DNA of 15,645 nt from an uncultured Synergistales bacterium. Its GTDB lineage: Bacteria > Synergistota > Synergistia > Synergistales > Aminobacteriaceae. The translations under genes and the position numbers were made by a program. Within the stretch, counting starts at the first letter, position 1. Every line of letters begins with the position of its first letter. Positions 6,321 through 13,222 of the stretch are shown here, piece by piece. Under the pieces are notes generated by a model, which saw only the letters and a program-made list of their open reading frames with translations, was not told the DNA's origin and did no database searches. The stretch spans positions 1 through 15,645 of the forward strand of contig CALFXN010000461.1 of NCBI GenBank assembly GCA_937957815.1, read 5' to 3'.

Positions 6321-7241
6321 TCATCTCTTTCCGGCGGGGGCGGACGACTCTCCGGTCGCGAAGATGACGGTGTCTCCGGGGCGTATATCCTCCCGCCGCC
6401 CCTCGAGAATGGCGCACTTCGACGATCTCGGCAGGAGGACGACGACTTCGAGGAGGGCGACGCGTTGCGTGCTGATTCCGATGATATCGTTTTTGTCGTT
6501 TCGGATCGGTTCGCCTTCCCTGCAGACGACGAGTCTGTCTCCGCGCCGGATGGTTCCGGAGGTGCTCCCGGCGTCGACGACGACGAAATCCCTGTCGCCG
6601 GAAGGAGAAAAAGAGAGGACGCTCAGGGGCTTCACGAGCGCCGGATGCGTTCCGATCCGGATCGCGGCTTCCCTGGCCGCCAGAAATGCCGCCGCCGCGA
6701 GAATGAGGTCGTTTTCGCCCTGGCGTTGCGTCGCCTTCCGGAAAAGATTGTTCGCGGAAAGGGTGTCGGCCGTCCCGCCGGCCGCGACCCGGAAGAGCTC
6801 CCGCCCAGTCTGCGCGTCGGCGACGCGGACGTCGAGCGCGACTTGCCCGACCGCCCTGTCGTTGCCCATTCCCGGGGTCCGGACGACGCTCCATCCCGTG
6901 ACGACGCCGGTGACGAGCGCCCGGGCCTCGAGTTCCTGTCCGATGTCCGCGGCCTGCGACTGTGGCAGGAATCCCTGGAGAATCAGGCTCTTCCGTCGCG
7001 CGATCTCGTCGATACGCTCCCGTTCGACGATTTCGAAACACCGGGTTTTGTACAGTTCTTCGACGAGCGTCGCCGTGAGCGCGCGCAGCGCGGCGGCGTT
7101 GAGTCCGCTTCCCGACGCATCCCGGAAGTCGATGACGCCGATGCGCATCGCCGCCTGAGCGGGGAGCGCGACGAGGAGAACGCACCACAAGCAGACGATC
7201 GGAAAGGATGACTTCATCCGAGCCGTCCATGCGGCCGTCAT
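6321..7241 (-). CDS. Exported CsgG-like protein with FlgT-C-like tail
   Basis: This 306-aa protein has an N-terminal signal peptide (hydrophobic core about residues 13-28, likely signal peptidase I cleavage after AQA at 30) with no lipobox. Residues about 32-115 resemble the CsgG/FlgT-middle (TolB-N-like) domain: a GVIDF strand, a helix, then ...FEIVERERIDEI, a hallmark of this family. Residues about 225-295 look like the FlgT C-terminal beta domain (VVDAGSTSG-x-I-x-x-GD...). Such proteins act at the outer membrane or flagellar H-ring, or in curli secretion. ATG 7241 is chosen over the downstream ATG 7217 because it forms an ATGA overlap with the preceding stop and has TGGAGG upstream. It is the third gene of the M48 operon. 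The exact role is inferred. Confidence 0.75.
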   Translation of the reverse strand: MTAAWTARMKSSFPIVCLWCVLLVALPAQAAMRIGVIDFRDASGSGLNAAALRALTATLVEELYKTRCFEIVERERIDEIARRKSLILQGFLPQSQAADIGQELEARALVTGVVTGWSVVRTPGMGNDRAVGQVALDVRVADAQTGRELFRVAAGGTADTLSANNLFRKATQRQGENDLILAAAAFLAAREAAIRIGTHPALVKPLSVLSFSPSGDRDFVVVDAGSTSGTIRRGDRLVVCREGEPIRNDKNDIIGISTQRVALLEVVVLLPRSSKCAILEGRREDIRPGDTVIFATGESSAPAGKR

Positions 7242-8065
7242 TGGCGGACGGCCTCCAGCGTCGTTCCGGAGACGGGAGCGAACGACAGCGGAAGCCCCCT
7301 GTCGAGAAGCGCCTGGCGGAGGCGGGCGGCGTCGCCGACGAAATCGACCTCGATCGTCACGGCCCCCTCGCCGTACCCCTTCATCGCCGCGCTCATCGTT
7401 CCCTGCGCGGTCCTGCACGTTTCCAGAATCGCGTTCGCCTGTTGAAAGGAAGGGATATTGCGGACGACGAGCCGGAGCCTGGACCGCTCGAATGAGGGCG
7501 TCGGGGAGGGACGGACTTCTCCCGCGAGGCGGGCTTCCATGGTTTTCGCCGCCTGCGCGAGCGCCCTGTGCCGCGCGTCCTGAGGCGTGTAGCCCATGTC
7601 GCGGCCTTCGATCGTCTCGGAAAAGACGAAGGCCGCCGAGCTCGCGACCGCCCTGACCGAAATCACTGCGGTCGCGGTGTAGAGGTTCGCGTCGTTCTTC
7701 CGGGACGCGTGAACGGAGACGTTTCCCCTGACGAAGGTGTTCACGCCGTATCGAGCGCCGAGCCTCAGGATGCCCTCCGCGTTCCCCTCGAGCGCGAGCA
7801 ACGCCGCCCGGTCCCTCCGGATGCGTTCGAGCTTCCGCTCGTCAACGACCGTATAGCCCGCTGCGATCAACCCCCTGCGGATCATGTCCTCCGTCTCGAT
7901 GATCGACGCGGCAGGCATGTCCGCCGGATCCGCCGCCTGAAGGACGAACGCGACGCGTCCCGTCTTCGGAAGCGGGGAGGCCCCCGACGCTTCCGGGACG
8001 AAAGCGGCAAAGACGATGGTCGCGAATACCACCGGCGCGAAAGAAAAATGCGGGCGCACGGACAT
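7238..8065 (-). CDS. Exported two-domain protein, FlgT/CsgG-like
   Basis: The protein is about 275 aa with a signal peptide (hydrophobic residues about 8-24, probable cleavage near EASGA). Residues about 35-185 look like a TolB-N/CsgG-type fold: a beta strand, a helix with ETEDMIRRGLIAAG, then YTVVDERKLERIR, and a YGVNTFVRG strand. A separate C-terminal domain (about 193-265) alternates strands and helices (LRLVVRNI, TIEVDFVG). I do not recognise a named family with certainty; relation to the next gene's CsgG/FlgT-like fold is inference. Start choice is uncertain: GGAGG (8067-8071) stands only 1 nt before ATG 8065 but 7 nt before the in-frame GTG at 8059, so GTG 8059 may be the true start. 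It begins 6 nt after the M48 stop and overlaps the next gene by ATGA. Confidence 0.7.
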   Translation of the reverse strand: MSVRPHFSFAPVVFATIVFAAFVPEASGASPLPKTGRVAFVLQAADPADMPAASIIETEDMIRRGLIAAGYTVVDERKLERIRRDRAALLALEGNAEGILRLGARYGVNTFVRGNVSVHASRKNDANLYTATAVISVRAVASSAAFVFSETIEGRDMGYTPQDARHRALAQAAKTMEARLAGEVRPSPTPSFERSRLRLVVRNIPSFQQANAILETCRTAQGTMSAAMKGYGEGAVTIEVDFVGDAARLRQALLDRGLPLSFAPVSGTTLEAVRQ

Positions 8066-8071
8066 CCCTCC

Positions 8072-9253
8072 CTAGTCCAGAGCGAAGGAGGACGTGTGGA
8101 AGCCCTCCTTCTTCCAGGAGCGGGTCAGTTCGATCGTCACGTAGGAAAACCGCGGGTACGTCGGGAGATACGCGCCTCGGAGCGCCTCCGCGAGTTTCGT
8201 CCGGGAATCCTCCGATCCGAATTCGGACATGAGATCCTCGATCCGGACGTACAGACCCCGGTAGGGAAGCTTCTCCCCGAGACACTCGAAGACGCGCAGG
8301 CGGACATCGTTTCTTCCGAGCGCCTGCAGCGCCCGGCTCCTGAGCGATTCCGCATCGAGCGTGTACTCCGGCGAGAGGGTGACCTTTTCCATCGGGATCT
8401 CTCCCTTGTGGCGGAGATCGGGAAGCAGTTTCGCGAGAGCGTTGACCTTCGCCGTCATATTCTGGTGGCGGCTCAGGAAGGTGCGGTGCGCTCCGGCGCG
8501 TCCGAGCCGGTCCATCGCGGAGAGATACGCCTCGGGGGGAAACCCGGCCTGGCTCATGTAGACCATGGCGAGCGCATCCGCCCGCGCCTCGGTATCCGCG
8601 TCGTATCCTTTCGCGGCGACCGAAAGCGTCGCCTCGAGGACGTGTTTCAGCTCCCGCGCCGTGAACGCGTGATCCATCGCGACGGCGACGAAAAGATCCA
8701 TCCCCTTGATCTCGCCGATCGCGCGGAGGAGATCCTCCCGGTCGAAGTGCGCGAGTTCGTGCGCAATGAGCGCCGCGAGTTCGTCGTCGGTCGCGCACGC
8801 CTCGACGAGATCGCCGGTGAGTACGAGCCCTCCTCCGAGCACTGTGAAGGAAAGCATCCCTTTCCCCGCGGTAACGTACGCCTTGAGCGGGACGTAATTC
8901 CGGGTCACGACCGGAAGGATGCGGTCGGCGACGGCGTGAACGCGTTTCGTAAGCGCATGGTTCCGGGGGTACAGGGTCAGGGTGTCCCGAAGGAACTGAT
9001 CCCAGTAGGCGGAGAGCTGGACCTCCATGCGATGTTCATCTTCGAGGAAACTCCGGGGGCTCTTCCGGTAGCCCTGACGGAATGCGGTCTGCTCATCCGG
9101 CAGGACTTCCTGGAATTCCGCAAGGGGGAGAAACGCGCAATCGGGTTTGTAATAGAGGCTTGTTCTCATGTCGCAGATGACTTCGGCCAGAACCTCGCCT
9201 CCCGCGAGAATCGCGCAGAGCAGAGAGAGAATCGCAGGCAGTATCCGTCGCAC
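8072..9253 (-). CDS. Exported M48-family zinc metallopeptidase
   Basis: This 393-aa protein has an N-terminal signal peptide (about residues 1-23, ending VLA). The zinc-protease motif HELAH is at 165-169 (E166 catalytic), and the third ligand is probably E222 in the TEARADALA segment, typical of the M48 (Ste24/HtpX/BepA-like) clan. The protease core ends around 270, leaving a C-terminal extension of about 120 aa that I do not recognise. It should act in the periplasm, processing or checking envelope proteins, possibly including its two operon partners. The start is GTG 9253, with GAGGAGG seven nt upstream. The stop is followed almost directly by the next gene. There are no tetratricopeptide repeats of the BepA type that I can see. 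Confidence 0.9.
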   Translation of the reverse strand: MRRILPAILSLLCAILAGGEVLAEVICDMRTSLYYKPDCAFLPLAEFQEVLPDEQTAFRQGYRKSPRSFLEDEHRMEVQLSAYWDQFLRDTLTLYPRNHALTKRVHAVADRILPVVTRNYVPLKAYVTAGKGMLSFTVLGGGLVLTGDLVEACATDDELAALIAHELAHFDREDLLRAIGEIKGMDLFVAVAMDHAFTARELKHVLEATLSVAAKGYDADTEARADALAMVYMSQAGFPPEAYLSAMDRLGRAGAHRTFLSRHQNMTAKVNALAKLLPDLRHKGEIPMEKVTLSPEYTLDAESLRSRALQALGRNDVRLRVFECLGEKLPYRGLYVRIEDLMSEFGSEDSRTKLAEALRGAYLPTYPRFSYVTIELTRSWKKEGFHTSSFALD

Positions 9254-9311
9254 AGGGAGTCCTCCTCAATTTTGTATTCAATATGAAATAGTGCCGTGAT
9301 CTTCCGAAACC

Positions 9312-9321
9312 ATGATATCAC
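9312..9321 (-). promoter_or_regulatory. Candidate extended -10 and palindrome upstream of the M48 operon
   Basis: The minus strand reads TGA-TATCAT, an extended -10 with five of six hexamer matches, about 60 nt before the GTG start. It overlaps the perfect 10-bp palindrome ATGATATCAT (9311-9320 by one-base tolerance), which could be a regulator half-site pair. No good -35 is seen. The 118-bp gap 9254-9371 is otherwise AT-rich relative to its surroundings and contains no gene. Confidence 0.3.
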
Positions 9322-9371
9322 AGTCTTCGAAGGTACGGCATGTCAGGCCGTGCGATGCGTCGGCGGAGGCG

Positions 9372-9758
9372 TCAGGGGATCGCGGCGGTTCTCCTGCGGT
9401 CGTCCCCTGCCTTCCACGGAGGCGTGACGACGCAGAGAAAGACGAGGTCTTCTCTCCCCGCGGTCTCGATCCACTGGACCGAGCCCGGAGGGATGAGCAC
9501 CGCGTCGCCGGGCTCGACTGGGGACGTTTCGGCGTCGATGTGCATTTGTCCGCGTCCGGACAGGATCCAGTACACTTCCGTCGACGTCGCGAGGGAATGA
9601 GGGGCCGTCGCGCTCCCGGCGGCGACGCGAGCGTGGGCGATACTGCAGGCCATCCCGTTCGGCAGGTTTTCCCGGTCGGGATGGAAGACCTCGACGACTT
9701 CCGAGTCGTCGCTTGTCACGAACCTCCGCGCCTCATCGGGACGACGTATTTTCATCAT
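9372..9758 (-). CDS. Small cupin-domain protein
   Basis: This 128-aa single-domain cupin has a first motif around H54...E61 (PHSLATSTEVYWILSGRG) and a second motif around PGDAVLIPPGSVQWIE. The histidine usually found after the PPG turn of motif 2 is replaced by Q95-W96, so the metal site is reduced; I believe a subgroup of small cupins shares this QxIE pattern. No substrate can be assigned. There are two consecutive ATGs (9758 and 9755); the first forms an ATGA overlap with the DUF1232 stop and has AAGGAG eight nt upstream. It is co-transcribed with the DUF1232 gene. Confidence 0.88.
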   Translation of the reverse strand: MMKIRRPDEARRFVTSDDSEVVEVFHPDRENLPNGMACSIAHARVAAGSATAPHSLATSTEVYWILSGRGQMHIDAETSPVEPGDAVLIPPGSVQWIETAGREDLVFLCVVTPPWKAGDDRRRTAAIP

Positions 9759-10048
9759 TCGTGCAGCTCCTTTCCGTGCGCTTTCGGATATGCCGCCCGG
9801 GCGTCAGCGATGACGCCCGGCGGAACGAGTCTCCGGACGAGCCATAGCCCTCCGGCGAGAATCAGAAGGTCGTCGAGGAAGCCGAGTCCGGGAATGAAGT
9901 CCGGGATGAAATCGACGGGGCTCGCGAGATAGGCGAAGAGTCCGGCCAGAATCCAGCGCGCGGCACGAGGCGTCCGGTCGTCCCGGAGGACATCGCGCCA
10001 GACGGTCAGCTCGCGTTTCGCGACGGCGGCCGTTTCTCTCAGAGACAT
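9755..10048 (-). CDS. DUF1232 (YkvA-like) small membrane protein
   Basis: This 97-aa protein has the DUF1232 signature: SPVDFIPDFIPGLGFLDDL at about residues 43-61, flanked by hydrophobic stretches giving two short membrane segments. The family is widespread and its function is not established. ATG 10048 has AAAGGG upstream. It is the first gene of a two-gene operon with the cupin (ATGA overlap) and is transcribed divergently from the methyltransferase gene. Confidence 0.9.
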   Translation of the reverse strand: MSLRETAAVAKRELTVWRDVLRDDRTPRAARWILAGLFAYLASPVDFIPDFIPGLGFLDDLLILAGGLWLVRRLVPPGVIADARAAYPKAHGKELHE

Positions 10049-10075
10049 GTCGTCATCCCTTTCATATGATATGCG

Positions 10076-10104
10076 AATATCTCTCCGCCAGGTCCGCTTG
10101 ACAA
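10076..10104 (-). promoter_or_regulatory. Candidate promoter of the DUF1232-cupin operon
   Basis: On the minus strand TTGTCA (10104-10099) and GATATT (10081-10076) are separated by exactly 17 bases, matching five and four of six consensus bases. The start point would be near 10070, about 20 nt before the ATG. The -35 overlaps the -35 of the opposing promoter by five bases. Confidence 0.45.
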
Positions 10105-10125
10105 CGATCTGTCACTGCTGTTAAT
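10098..10125 (+). promoter_or_regulatory. Candidate promoter of the methyltransferase gene
   Basis: A perfect -35 (TTGACA, 10098-10103) is followed after 16 bases by GTTAAT (10120-10125), four of six matches. The start point would be near 10132, giving a leader of about 68 nt. The leader contains a small hairpin (CCCGC 10146-10150 with GCGGG 10159-10163) upstream of the Shine-Dalgarno GGAGG (10185-10189). Confidence 0.45.
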
Positions 10126-10199
10126 GTCCGGTGCATTCACAAAGTCCCGCCCGGTTTCGCGGGAGGAATCCGCACCTTTGATTCGGAGGATAGTGTTCG

Positions 10200-10793
10200 A
10201 TGTTGAAAGAATACACGGAAAAGCTCCTGTTTCTCAAGCGGTTTATCGGTGCTCCGAGACGGGTCGGCAGCATCACGCCGAGTTCCCGCTTCCTTGCGCG
10301 CGCAATGCTTTCTCCGGTGGACTGGGAAGGCTCCCGCGCGATCGCGGAACTCGGCGCGGGGACGGGCGTCTTCACGCGCCGGATCTGCCGGAGAGTCGTA
10401 CCGGGTTGCCGGCTGTTCGTCTTCGAAATCGACCCCGTCATGCGCTCGAAGCTCGAGGCCGAATATCCCGGTCCCGAGTACTATCCGGACGCGGCGCTTC
10501 TCGACGACGTGGCGCGTTCGCGCGGCGCCGGTGGTTTCGACTACATTCTGTCGAGCCTCCCGTTCGCGGTCTTCCCGGCCGATCTCAGGCGGCGGATCCT
10601 CGACGCTGTCCGGTCGGCCCTGGCTCCGTCCGGGATGTTCATCGCGTTCCAGTACTCCCAGCAGATGCGGCGGGAACTCGAGGCACGCTTCGAGGACGTC
10701 CGGATCTCCTTCGTCCTCAGGAACATCCCTCCGGCGTTCGTCTATCGCTGCACGAAGCCGCGCAGGCGCCTCACAGTCGCCGGAAATTTCTGA
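10200..10793 (+). CDS. Class I SAM-dependent methyltransferase (PmtA-like)
   Basis: This 197-aa protein has the Rossmann SAM-binding motif I ELGAGTGVFTR (50-60), the acidic ribose-binding E76 in FEID, and a post-motif SSLPF (118-122). The RVGSITPSSRFLARAM segment (21-36) is characteristic of the bacterial phospholipid N-methyltransferase (PmtA) and RsmA/KsgA-like group. Phosphatidylethanolamine methylation is possible, but other lipid or small-molecule substrates cannot be excluded. There is no signal peptide; the basic N-terminal helix could touch the membrane. ATG 10200 has GGAGG ten nt upstream. It appears monocistronic: its own promoter lies upstream and an intrinsic terminator follows directly. 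Confidence 0.82.
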   Translation: MLKEYTEKLLFLKRFIGAPRRVGSITPSSRFLARAMLSPVDWEGSRAIAELGAGTGVFTRRICRRVVPGCRLFVFEIDPVMRSKLEAEYPGPEYYPDAALLDDVARSRGAGGFDYILSSLPFAVFPADLRRRILDAVRSALAPSGMFIAFQYSQQMRRELEARFEDVRISFVLRNIPPAFVYRCTKPRRRLTVAGNF

Positions 10794-10814
10794 CGTCGGC
10801 CGCACCGGGCGCGG

Positions 10815-10851
10815 ACGGGCATTCCGGAGAGATACCGGCGGCCCGTTTTTT
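10815..10851 (+). terminator. Rho-independent terminator after the methyltransferase gene
   Basis: ACGGGC (10815-10820) pairs with GCCCGT (10841-10846), and an inner CCGG (10824-10827) pairs with CCGG (10835-10838). A run of six T follows (10846-10851). It begins 22 nt after the stop codon and separates this gene from the hut locus. Confidence 0.8.
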
Positions 10852-10880
10852 CGTATGCGTTCGTCCGGATCTTCCGTTTT

Positions 10881-10900
10881 CCCGCGCGAGCGGGTATAGT
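10881..10900 (+). promoter_or_regulatory. Candidate promoter of ftcD-hutI with upstream inverted repeat
   Basis: TATAGT (10895-10900) matches five of six bases of a -10 box. Directly upstream, where the spacer should be, lies CCCGC-GCGA-GCGGG (10881-10894), a perfect 5-bp inverted repeat. A convincing -35 is missing, so the promoter may need an activator. Transcription would start near 10907, with AAAAGGAGGGG (10921-10931) as the ribosome-binding site. Confidence 0.33.
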
Positions 10901-10941
10901 GACGTAAAACCGCACCAGCGAAAAGGAGGGGCATAGAGCCC

Positions 10942-11853
10942 ATGCGACTTGTGGAATGCGTGCCGAATTTCAGTGAGGGACGGAGAAAGGATGTCATCGA
11001 GGCGATCGTCGCGCCGTTTCGCGGACGGAACGGATGCTCGCTGCTGGATTACCGCGCCGACGCGGATCACAACAGGCTCGTCGTGAGTCTCGCGGGGGAA
11101 CCCGAACCGATCTGCGACGCACTGATCGAGGCCGCGTTGTCGGCCAGGGAACACATCGACATGAACGCCCACACCGGAGCTCATCCGCGCATCGGCGCGG
11201 TCGACGTCATTCCGTTCACGCCCATCCGCAACATCGCGATGGACGAGTGCGTCCGTCTCGCGCGCGACTTCGGTACCCGCTACCACCGCGAGACGGGAAT
11301 TCCCGTGTACTTCTACGAAGACGCCGCGACGCGTCCGGACCGCAAACGCCTCGAAGTCATCCGCAAGGGGCAGTACGAGGTTCTGAAGATGGAAGTCGCC
11401 AACACCGAACGGCATCCCGACGTCGGCGAGCCGAAGCTCCACCCGACGGCGGGCGCGACCGTCATCGGGGCGAGGAGGTTTCTCGTCGCGTTCAACATCA
11501 ACCTCGGGACGTCCGACGTCGCCGTGGCCGACACGATCGCGAAAACCATCCGCGCGTCGGGCGGCGGCTTCCCGGCCGTCAAGGCGATGGGCGTCGATCT
11601 CGCGGAGCGTGGCATCGTCCAGGTCAGCATGAACATCGTCGACTACGAAAAGGCGGACCTGTACCGGATCCTCGAGGTCGTCCGGATGGAGGCCGCACGC
11701 TACGGCGTCCGCGTGCTCGACACGGAGATCTACGGCATGATTCCGGCCGACGCGATTCTCAGGAGCGCGGCCTACTACCTCCAGGTGAAGGACTTCGACC
11801 CGAGGCAGGTGCTCGAAGTCCGGCTTCTCGAGAGCGGGGGCGCGTCCGAATGA
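10942..11853 (+). CDS. ftcD: Glutamate formiminotransferase
   Basis: This 303-aa enzyme (EC 2.1.2.5) transfers the formimino group from N-formiminoglutamate to tetrahydrofolate, giving glutamate and 5-formimino-THF, the last steps of histidine degradation in folate-using organisms. Diagnostic segments are the N-terminal VECVPNFSEG (4-13), the HTGAHPRIGAVDV segment (77-89) containing the conserved histidines of the active site, and KAMGVDL plus QVSMN in the second half. It has only the transferase part; the cyclodeaminase that is fused to it in animals is a separate gene here (14800-15447). ATG 10942 has AAAAGGAGGGG ten nt upstream. It overlaps hutI by ATGA. Confidence 0.95.
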   Translation: MRLVECVPNFSEGRRKDVIEAIVAPFRGRNGCSLLDYRADADHNRLVVSLAGEPEPICDALIEAALSAREHIDMNAHTGAHPRIGAVDVIPFTPIRNIAMDECVRLARDFGTRYHRETGIPVYFYEDAATRPDRKRLEVIRKGQYEVLKMEVANTERHPDVGEPKLHPTAGATVIGARRFLVAFNINLGTSDVAVADTIAKTIRASGGGFPAVKAMGVDLAERGIVQVSMNIVDYEKADLYRILEVVRMEAARYGVRVLDTEIYGMIPADAILRSAAYYLQVKDFDPRQVLEVRLLESGGASE

Positions 11854-13112
11854 CCCTCGGACTGCTCCGGAATGTCGCGCTCGTGACGCCCGTCGATCAT
11901 GGGAAACCTTCGGCGGGCGCCCTTCAGGGGGACGTGGTCCGCCACGCGCCGGGCGCGATGCTGATCGCCGACGGTCGTATCGAGGCCGTCGGAAAGGAGG
12001 CCGGCGTCCTTGCCATGGCGAAGGGGCGACGCGTCGATACGGAGATCGACGGCGGGGGGCGCTGCTGCATCCCGGGGTTCGTCGACCCGCACACGCACGC
12101 GTGCTTCGCGAAGACGCGGGAGGAAGAGTTCTCGCTCCGGCTTTCCGGCGTCCCCTATCTCGAGATCCTCAGGCGCGGCGGCGGCATCCTCTCGTCCGTC
12201 AACGCGGTACGGAACGCGACTGACGAGGAGCTCTACCGCGTCACGAGGTCGAACGCGCTCCGCGCCCTCGCCTCCGGGACGACGACGATGGAGATGAAGA
12301 GCGGCTACGGGCTCGATACGGCGACGGAGCTCCGGATGCTCGCGGTCATCGACCGGGTCCGTCGCGAGACGCCGCTCGACGCAGCAGTCACGTTCATGGG
12401 CGCGCACGCGGTTCCCGCCGAATTTCGAAGCTCTCCCGACGCCTACGTCGATCTTCTGGTCCGGGAGATGATCCCCGTGGCCGCCGACCAGGGGATCGCG
12501 ACGTTCTGCGACGTCTTCTGCGAGGAGGGCGTCTTCTCCGTCGACCAGAGCCGCCGGATCCTCGAGGCCGGCAAGCGGGCCGGACTGCGTCCGCGCGTCC
12601 ACGCCGACGAGGTCCACGACACGGGCGGCGCGGCGCTCGCCGCCGAGGTCGGGGCCATATCGGCCGAGCACCTTCTCGCGGCCGGGGACGCTGGACTCGA
12701 CGCGATGGCCCGGGCCGGGGTCGTCGCGAATCTCCTTCCCGCGACGGCGTACAGTCTCCGGAAGCCCTACGCCCGCGCGCGCAACATGATCGAGCGGGGG
12801 ATCGCGGTCGCCGTCGCGACGGACTGCAATCCGGGATCGTGCTACTGCGAGTCGATGCCGTTCGTCTTCGGGCTGTCGGTCATGCAGATGGGTCTCACCG
12901 TCGAAGAGGCGCTCACGGCGGCGACGCTCAACGCCGCATACGCCCTTGGGCTCGCCGACCGCGTCGGAAGCCTCGGGGCCGGAAAGCAGGCGGATTTCCT
13001 GCTGCTCGACGGGGAGACTCCCGCCGCGCTCGCCTACCACGCGGGCGGAACGGTCGTCGCCGAGGTGTTCAAGCTTGGAGAACGGGTCGCGACGGGAAGA
13101 TCGATCTGTTAA
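11850..13112 (+). CDS. hutI: Imidazolonepropionase
   Basis: This 420-aa amidohydrolase-superfamily enzyme (EC 3.5.2.7) opens imidazolone-propionate to N-formiminoglutamate, directly upstream of the ftcD reaction. Metal ligands are visible at H81 and H83 (DPHTHACF), H251 (RVHADE) and D325 (ATDCNPGS). These positions closely match those known for the Bacillus enzyme. The TTMEMKSGYGLD segment, typical of HutI, is present, and length is normal. The start ATG at 11850 overlaps the ftcD stop (ATGA). The local Shine-Dalgarno is weak (only a G-rich stretch), so translation probably depends on coupling to ftcD. Confidence 0.96.
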   Translation: MTLGLLRNVALVTPVDHGKPSAGALQGDVVRHAPGAMLIADGRIEAVGKEAGVLAMAKGRRVDTEIDGGGRCCIPGFVDPHTHACFAKTREEEFSLRLSGVPYLEILRRGGGILSSVNAVRNATDEELYRVTRSNALRALASGTTTMEMKSGYGLDTATELRMLAVIDRVRRETPLDAAVTFMGAHAVPAEFRSSPDAYVDLLVREMIPVAADQGIATFCDVFCEEGVFSVDQSRRILEAGKRAGLRPRVHADEVHDTGGAALAAEVGAISAEHLLAAGDAGLDAMARAGVVANLLPATAYSLRKPYARARNMIERGIAVAVATDCNPGSCYCESMPFVFGLSVMQMGLTVEEALTAATLNAAYALGLADRVGSLGAGKQADFLLLDGETPAALAYHAGGTVVAEVFKLGERVATGRSIC

Positions 13113-13145
13113 CGGGGGGTATTTTCGTTTGAGCACCTTTGAATC

Positions 13146-13174
13146 TTGCGACAAAGAAGTGTTTGGCATACAAT
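13146..13174 (+). promoter_or_regulatory. Candidate internal promoter for hutH and downstream genes
   Basis: TTGCGA (13146-13151) and TACAAT (13169-13174) are separated by exactly 17 bases and match four and five of six consensus bases. They lie in the unusually AT-rich 110-bp gap between hutI and hutH. Transcription would start near 13181, about 42 nt before the hutH ATG. No terminator for hutI is visible in the gap, so read-through from ftcD-hutI is also likely. Confidence 0.5.
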
Positions 13175-13222
13175 AAAGCGCGGTCCGGATACCTGAAATC
13201 TTTTCGGAGGTGCGCGTACGCA

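Noticed and set aside
6226..7230. N-terminal extension fusing the hemerythrin to an upstream frame
   Set aside because: The upstream part is a shadow of the CsgG-like gene, and the single-domain hemerythrin with its own Shine-Dalgarno is complete from 6225.
7568..9286. 572-aa plus-strand frame opposite the M48 and FlgT-like genes
   Set aside because: Composition is Arg/Asp/Glu shadow; the minus-strand genes have signal peptides, the HELAH motif and ribosome-binding sites.
9335..9351. Terminator for the cupin operon (ACGGC/GCCGT hairpin)
   Set aside because: The stem has only 5 bp and no T-run follows on the minus strand.
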